In this document: piece after piece, positions 60,325 through 64,000 of the stretch
Position numbering within the stretch: the stretch's first letter is position 1
Layout: each line of letters begins with the position of its first letter
Assembly: GCA_934426255.1 (NCBI GenBank)
Contig: CAKRYD010000013.1
Coordinates: 1-64,000, forward strand
Source of the DNA: an uncultured Bacteroidaceae bacterium
GTDB taxonomy: Bacteria; Bacteroidota; Bacteroidia; Bacteroidales; Bacteroidaceae
Direction of reading: 5' to 3'
Length of the DNA: 64,000 nucleotides
The notes under the pieces: model-generated
Databases searched by the model: none
Told to the model about the DNA's origin: nothing
Seen by the model: the letters and a program-made list of their open reading frames with translations, nothing else
Translations under genes and position numbers: made by a program

Positions 60325-60362
60325 CAAATTGGCAAATCTGCTGCTCGCAATGTGCTATGTGT

Positions 60363-60395
60363 GGTTTTTAGTTGCTGTTTTGTCAACTAAAAACC
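60363..60395 (+). terminator. Inverted repeat after the deacetylase-like gene
   Basis: A 12-bp perfect stem (GGTTTTTAGTTG at 60363-60374, complement at 60384-60395) lies 38 bases after the stop. It has no T run after it, so termination is only likely. Confidence 0.55.
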
Positions 60396-60444
60396 GATAT
60401 AAGGCTAATAAAGTTGATATTTCGCCGATTTTTTAAGTTAATGC

Positions 60445-60475
60445 TTGCGCGAGTCGTATATTCGCTCTACCTTTG
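60445..60475 (+). promoter_or_regulatory. Promoter of a candidate small RNA
   Basis: TTG at 60445-60447, a 20-base spacer and TACCTTTG at 60468-60475 match the full consensus, with a predicted start at about 60482. The next plus-strand gene is more than 1.6 kb away. Confidence 0.65.
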
Positions 60476-60481
60476 CAATGC

Positions 60482-60569
60482 AAAAAAGAAGAATAATAGA
60501 GTCTTTTCATAGTATATTGAGTTAACTATTTGTGGAGGAAAGGTTCCGTGAGGCACTTTTCCTTTTTTT
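60482..60569 (+). ncRNA. Candidate small RNA of about 88 nt
   Basis: A consensus promoter (60445-60475) is followed by about 55 bases of A/U-rich sequence and then an intrinsic terminator at 60536-60569. The terminator stem pairs AGGAAAGGT with the complementary ACTTTTCCT, closes on a GUGA tetraloop and ends in T7. No start codon opens a credible frame. The unit stands alone between convergent coding genes. It matches no RNA family that I can name. Confidence 0.5.
60536..60569 (+). terminator. Intrinsic terminator of the candidate small RNA
   Basis: A hairpin of about 11 pairs with one G-T pair and one mismatch, a GNRA-type loop at 60548-60551, and seven T at 60563-60569. It is 10 bases before the convergent lipoprotein stop codon at 60580. 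Confidence 0.8.
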
Positions 60570-60579
60570 ATTGTATCAC

Positions 60580-60933
60580 TTAGTAAGTGACGGTGTGCCT
60601 GATGTGCTGTGCAAAGCGATATGAGCCGAAATCAATCCAAACAGTATAGTTGCCTGATGGCAGGTGGCCGATGTTAAACCATGCTTTTCCGTTTACAACT
60701 TGTTCGCGTCCTGAATAGTTCACATTGTTGGACTGGATGCTGATGTTCACCCATTCGTCTTCAAAGTCGGGGAGGTATATATATAATGTATCGCGTACAG
60801 GATTGTTGACAATGCCCGCTTTGGCAAATTGGGGTGTTTCCACCGCTCGGCATCCTGCAGCTGTCAGACTTGCAGCTATCATAATCGCTATGGCGGCAGC
60901 AATAGATGGGAACTGTCTCATAGTCGATGCCAT
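60580..60933 (-). CDS. Small DUF3244-like lipoprotein or exported protein
   Basis: A 117-residue protein with a signal sequence (PSIAAAIAIMIAASLTAAGC, lipobox Cys at residue 28) and one small beta sandwich: NNPVRDTLYIYLPDFEDEWVNISIQ, GKAWFNIGHLPSGNYTVWIDFGSYRFAQHI. This resembles DUF3244 and type IX C-terminal folds. Its ATG overlaps the stop of the lipid kinase gene (TAATG at 60931-60935), so translation is coupled. A start at 60921 is possible. The function is unknown. Confidence 0.7.
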   Translation of the reverse strand: MASTMRQFPSIAAAIAIMIAASLTAAGCRAVETPQFAKAGIVNNPVRDTLYIYLPDFEDEWVNISIQSNNVNYSGREQVVNGKAWFNIGHLPSGNYTVWIDFGSYRFAQHIRHTVTY

Positions 60934-61958
60934 TAGAGCTTGAAAGGTATCTTGCGACGTATCTCCCTGTTGATTTGCTTGATGCCTTGCGTGATGGCAT
61001 TGTTGCTGGTGGCAACCATAAAGTTCAGAGATTCGGCAATGCTTTGCAACAAGTTGGCCGGTTTTATTTCTGCCTGACCGTTGACAACGGCTTTGAGCTG
61101 ATGTGGAAAAATCTCGATGGAAATGTCGCGTCCCGCCCGGAAAGGCTCTCCATCACAGTGTATGAAACCTTCATGCTCGCGGGTAATATGTATGTTACGG
61201 GAGCGAAACATCTTGATGATGCCTTTATTGGTCAGTGTTCCGTTGAGCAGTTGAAGGGCCAGCTGTGGCGCTTCGATTGCAGAAAAAGGCTCAATGATGG
61301 TCACGTCCATCAGCCCATCGCTCATGGAGGCTTCAGGGGCTATATAAACGTTGTTGCCATATTGCGATGCGTTGGCGCAGGTAATCAGAAAAGCCTTATG
61401 GGTGAATTTGCCTGTTTGGTCCTCAATGGTATAGGTTTCGGGCTTGTACCGTGTAATTTCTTTCAAGGTATTTTCCAGATAGGTGAGTATGCCCCGGCGG
61501 ATGGATGCGGCAAACTTGTAGCTGATGGTGGCATCGAAGCCCATGCCGCATGTACAGAAAAACGGCCGGCGATTAATCTTTCCATAGTCAAGACTGTGTA
61601 TCTGGCAATCGTTAATAACCTTAATGGCCTTTGTATATTCGAGCGGTATTTGAAGATGCCTGGCCAGCCCGTTACCAGAACCGCAGGGAATTATACCGAG
61701 AGCGGTGTCAGTATGAACTAATGAGCGGGCAATTTCGTTGACTGTGCCGTCACCACCGATGGCAACGACAATGTCTGTTCCGTTCTCGGCTGCCATGGTC
61801 GCCAAAACTGCGCCATGGCCTCCGTAGGCTGTACGCGCTATGCTGTAGGTGAATTTGTCCTTATCAATCATGCTTTCGACATCTTCGATGATAAGCTCCT
61901 TATTCATCGTGCCCGAAATAGGATTGACAATAAATAGGATTGACTTCTTTTTTTTCAT
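60933..61958 (-). CDS. Diacylglycerol kinase-family lipid kinase
   Basis: From the ATG at 61958 the protein has 341 residues. It has the DAGK catalytic fold: ILFIVNPISGTMNK, VVAIGGDGTVNEIARSL (nucleotide-binding GGDGT), GIIPCGSGNGLARHL, and CDGEPFRAG near the C-terminus. Bacterial members phosphorylate diacylglycerol, sphingosine or undecaprenol. The divergent neighbour is serine palmitoyltransferase, so a sphingoid base or ceramide is a fair guess for the substrate, though not proven. It is coupled to a small lipoprotein gene downstream. Confidence 0.85.
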   Translation of the reverse strand: MKKKKSILFIVNPISGTMNKELIIEDVESMIDKDKFTYSIARTAYGGHGAVLATMAAENGTDIVVAIGGDGTVNEIARSLVHTDTALGIIPCGSGNGLARHLQIPLEYTKAIKVINDCQIHSLDYGKINRRPFFCTCGMGFDATISYKFAASIRRGILTYLENTLKEITRYKPETYTIEDQTGKFTHKAFLITCANASQYGNNVYIAPEASMSDGLMDVTIIEPFSAIEAPQLALQLLNGTLTNKGIIKMFRSRNIHITREHEGFIHCDGEPFRAGRDISIEIFPHQLKAVVNGQAEIKPANLLQSIAESLNFMVATSNNAITQGIKQINREIRRKIPFKL

Positions 61959-61978
61959 ACATGAGCGTTTTGCGGTTG

Positions 61979-61986
61979 CAAAGATA
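61979..61986 (-). promoter_or_regulatory. -7 box for the lipid kinase
   Basis: On the minus strand TATCTTTG fits TAnnTTTG, with a transcript start near 61972 and a leader of about 14 bases. It shows that the longer in-frame start at 62117 is not used. Confidence 0.6.
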
Positions 61987-62071
61987 AGCCTTTTAGCTCT
62001 CACTGCTAAAAAAAGCGTTGGCTTTTTACACAAATGTTTTGCTACAGACAACGTTTGCTGGGAATTTGTTG

Positions 62072-62079
62072 TATCTTTG
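62072..62079 (+). promoter_or_regulatory. -7 box for serine palmitoyltransferase
   Basis: TATCTTTG fits TAnnTTTG, with a transcript start near 62086, about 43 bases before the ATG at 62129. It is divergent from the lipid kinase promoter, about 90 bases away. Confidence 0.6.
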
Positions 62080-62128
62080 CAGCCTGGTTTAAAAATTAGG
62101 TTTACTATTACAAGCAATTTGTGTAAAG

Positions 62129-63316
62129 ATGGGATTACTACAAGATAGACTGAAACACTTCACACGTCCCCAAGAATACATGGCGGCCGGCGTTTATCCC
62201 TATTTCCGTGAGATAGATGGGAAACAAGGACCTATCGTAAAGATGGCCGGGAAAGAAGTACTGATGTTCGGGTCGAACGCCTATACGGGGCTGACTTATG
62301 ACGACAGAATCATAGATGCAGCTTGCAAGGCCCTTCACAAGTATGGCTCTGGCTGTGCCGGTTCGCGCTTTCTGAACGGCACATTGGACTTGCATGTCCA
62401 ATTGGAAAAAGAATTGGCCGAATTTGTCAATAAAGACGAGGCTCTTTGCTTTTCCACTGGTTTCAGTGTGAATGCCGGTGTGATTGCTTGTATTACAAAT
62501 CGCGAAGACTATATAATATGTGACGACCGTGACCATGCCTCCATCGTGGACGGACGAAGATTGTCGTTTTCCACATCATTGAAATATAAGCACAATGACA
62601 TGGAAGATTTGGAACGCAAGCTGCAGAGCTGCCGTCCCGAGGCTGTCAAGCTGATTGTTGTAGACGGCGTATTTTCCATGGAAGGCGATTTGGCTAATCT
62701 TCCTGAGATAATCCGTTTGAAGCACAAATATAACGCTTCTGTCATGGTCGATGAGGCTCATGGGTTGGGCGTATTCGGGCGTCAGGGACGCGGAGTCTGC
62801 GACTACTTCGGCTTGACAGATGATGTAGACCTGATTATGGGAACATTCAGCAAATCGCTGGCTTCCATAGGCGGCTTCATTGCTGCCGACAAGAGCATCA
62901 TCAACTATCTGCGCCATACCACACGAACCTATATCTTCAGTGCAAGCAATACTCCGGCAGCAACTGCCGCGGCTCTCGAAGCCTTGCACATCATCCAAAG
63001 GGAACCCGAAAGAATTGAGCACCTGTGGGAAGTAACCAACTACGCTCTGAAACGTTTCCGTGAGGCAGGCTTTGAAATCGGTGACACGCAATCACCCATC
63101 ATACCGCTTTACGTGCGCGATACAGACAAAACATTCATGGTGACAAAACTGGCCTTTGATGAGGGCGTATTCATAAACCCGGTAATCCCTCCTGCCTGTG
63201 CTCCACAAGATACATTGGTGCGCTTTGCCTTGATGGCTACTCATACCAAAGAGCACGTAGACATGGCTGTCGACAAACTGATAAAAGTGTTCCGCCAGTT
63301 GGATATAATCAAATAA
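62129..63316 (+). CDS. spt: Serine palmitoyltransferase (alpha-oxoamine synthase)
   Basis: A 395-residue PLP enzyme of the alpha-oxoamine synthase family. It has FGSNAYTGLTYDDRIIDAACKALHKYGSGCAGSRFLNGTLDLHVQLEKELAEF, DRDHASIVDGRRLS, MVDEAHGLGVFGRQGRGV and the PLP lysine in GTFSKSLASIGGF. BioF and KBL are related, but the length and the N-terminus (RLKHFTRPQEYMAAGVYPYFREIDG) match the Bacteroides SPT that makes 3-ketodihydrosphingosine from serine and palmitoyl-CoA, the first step of sphingolipid synthesis in this order. Confidence 0.88.
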   Translation: MGLLQDRLKHFTRPQEYMAAGVYPYFREIDGKQGPIVKMAGKEVLMFGSNAYTGLTYDDRIIDAACKALHKYGSGCAGSRFLNGTLDLHVQLEKELAEFVNKDEALCFSTGFSVNAGVIACITNREDYIICDDRDHASIVDGRRLSFSTSLKYKHNDMEDLERKLQSCRPEAVKLIVVDGVFSMEGDLANLPEIIRLKHKYNASVMVDEAHGLGVFGRQGRGVCDYFGLTDDVDLIMGTFSKSLASIGGFIAADKSIINYLRHTTRTYIFSASNTPAATAAALEALHIIQREPERIEHLWEVTNYALKRFREAGFEIGDTQSPIIPLYVRDTDKTFMVTKLAFDEGVFINPVIPPACAPQDTLVRFALMATHTKEHVDMAVDKLIKVFRQLDIIK

Positions 63317-63341
63317 GGCAGTTCAATTAGAATAGGATTAG

Positions 63342-63378
63342 ACAACAGAGAGGCAGCTATCGGCTGCCTCTCTGTTGT
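63342..63378. terminator. Terminator-like hairpin after spt
   Basis: A perfect 16-bp stem (63342-63357 with 63363-63378; five-base loop) is located 25 bases after the spt stop. It has no long T run, so a second hairpin downstream may complete termination. Confidence 0.6.
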
Positions 63379-63424
63379 ACTATACCCGTAGAGAAGAATT
63401 AGGGCGTTCCGTAAATAGACGGAA

Positions 63425-63459
63425 CAAAAAGAGGGATTCCTTTTGCAGGAATCCCTCTT
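63425..63459 (-). terminator. Terminator of the SPOR lipoprotein gene
   Basis: A 13-bp stem (AAGAGGGATTCCT at 63429-63441 with 63447-63459), followed on the minus strand by T5 (plus-strand A run at 63426-63430). It may also stop plus-strand transcripts from spt. Confidence 0.85.
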
Positions 63460-63477
63460 ATATAATTATGTGTAGCT

Positions 63478-63975
63478 TTAATTGTTGTAGAGCAACCAGG
63501 CATCGGGATAGGAAGAACGCAAAGAGTTTCTCGACGAAACAGCATCGGCCTTGCTATCGAAAGTAGAGGCGATTACACGATAAAGCTTACGTTCGCTGTT
63601 CAAGGCAATCTGAGCAGCATAGCCTTTTTTCTTGAGTGTGCTTTGCAGACCTTCTGCATTGGCCTTGAGGCTGAAGCTCCCGCATACCACGCTATAAGCC
63701 TTCAGGCCTGCACCGCTGATAACGGTCAGCTTCTCGCTGCGTGTGGTTTCATTGCTCGTATCTGTCTTCGGAGTCGTAGTTGTTGTTACAGGTGTTACTT
63801 TTACAGGCTCCGGTTCGTCAGTCTTGACTACTGTAGTTTGCTCGGCCTTGGTTTGAGCTTGGGCTTTCTCATAAGCCTTTTTATACATGCTCTCATTGGA
63901 TTTGCAAGAAGAGAGACATGCGATAGCGCATACGCTGAATGCTGCAACTGCTAACTTTTCGATTTGAAATTTCAT
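63478..63975 (-). CDS. SPOR-domain lipoprotein
   Basis: A 165-residue lipoprotein with a lipobox CLSSC (lipid Cys near residue 24). A helical, Thr/Pro-rich linker (~30-80) follows, and the C-terminal ~75 residues form a SPOR domain: AYSVVCGSFSLKANAEGLQSTLKKKGYAAQIALNSERKLYRVIASTFDSKADAVSSRNSL. SPOR domains bind denuded glycan strands of septal peptidoglycan. It may help in division or wall attachment of the outer membrane. Nothing downstream can be judged, since the window ends upstream of its promoter. Confidence 0.9.
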   Translation of the reverse strand: MKFQIEKLAVAAFSVCAIACLSSCKSNESMYKKAYEKAQAQTKAEQTTVVKTDEPEPVKVTPVTTTTTPKTDTSNETTRSEKLTVISGAGLKAYSVVCGSFSLKANAEGLQSTLKKKGYAAQIALNSERKLYRVIASTFDSKADAVSSRNSLRSSYPDAWLLYNN

Positions 63976-64000
63976 AATGAAGTGTTGGTTAGTGATTCTG

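Noticed and set aside
1..64000. tRNA, rRNA, tmRNA, insertion sequence or prophage genes
   Set aside because: No T-loop consensus, rRNA segments, transposase motifs or phage genes were found by eye on either strand.

Overview
The window is a continuous stretch of a Bacteroidales chromosome, most likely Prevotellaceae or a close relative. The evidence is the repeated Bacteroidetes-type promoter box (TAnnTTTG, sometimes with TTG 19-20 bases upstream), an 11-subunit complex I operon with fused nuoCD and no nuoEFG, a serine palmitoyltransferase gene, DUF5606, DUF6621, DUF2027-Smr and FAS1 lipoproteins, and secreted proteins with type IX-like C-termini. No rRNA, tRNA, IS element, prophage or CRISPR array was seen. 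Nearly all genes look like vertical core genome.

Layout. 1-2.7 kb: the end of nusB, then yajC, a YbbR-like gene and coaE. 2.8-5.6 kb: DUF5606, a 22/23-bp tandem repeat array, a small lipoprotein, corA behind a long structured leader, and an MsrB homologue without any cysteine. 5.7-10.9 kb: a complete hexuronate operon (kdgK, SDR-type uxuB, uxuA, eda, uxaC) ending in a clear terminator. 11-14 kb (minus): aroB, a ThrE-type exporter and a flavin reductase. 14.3-17.5 kb: a DUF349 coiled-coil protein and a secreted GH43-like enzyme. 17.6-27.7 kb (minus): nuoABCDHIJKLMN. 28.3-40 kb (minus): a sodium-symporter/helix-hairpin-helix/lipoprotein group, a nitroreductase/Smr/GNAT group, and lon-tgt-lptF/G-DEAD helicase. 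40.3-41.9 kb: trmN6 and a zeta-like kinase with an overlapping small partner. 41.9-49.3 kb (minus): two large related secreted proteins carrying discoidin-like modules. 49.7-53.6 kb: pabB-pabC, an MFS transporter and a TPR protein. 53.8-54.1 kb: a second array of the same repeat family. 54.2-58.8 kb (minus): a FAS1 lipoprotein, ackA and pta. 59-64 kb: DUF6621 plus a deacetylase-like protein, a candidate small RNA, a lipid kinase coupled to a small lipoprotein and divergent from serine palmitoyltransferase, and a SPOR lipoprotein.

Metabolically the set fits an anaerobic glycan user. Hexuronates are taken to pyruvate plus glyceraldehyde 3-phosphate, pta-ackA make acetate and ATP, and a complex I without the NADH module does respiratory ion pumping.

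The features least explained by known families are the two 22/23-bp dyad repeat arrays 50 kb apart, the promoter-to-terminator small RNA candidate near 60.5 kb, the cysteine-less MsrB, the corA leader, the zeta-like kinase pair, and the lipid kinase/lipoprotein unit next to sphingolipid synthesis. All functional statements come from reading motifs and context; no database search was possible.
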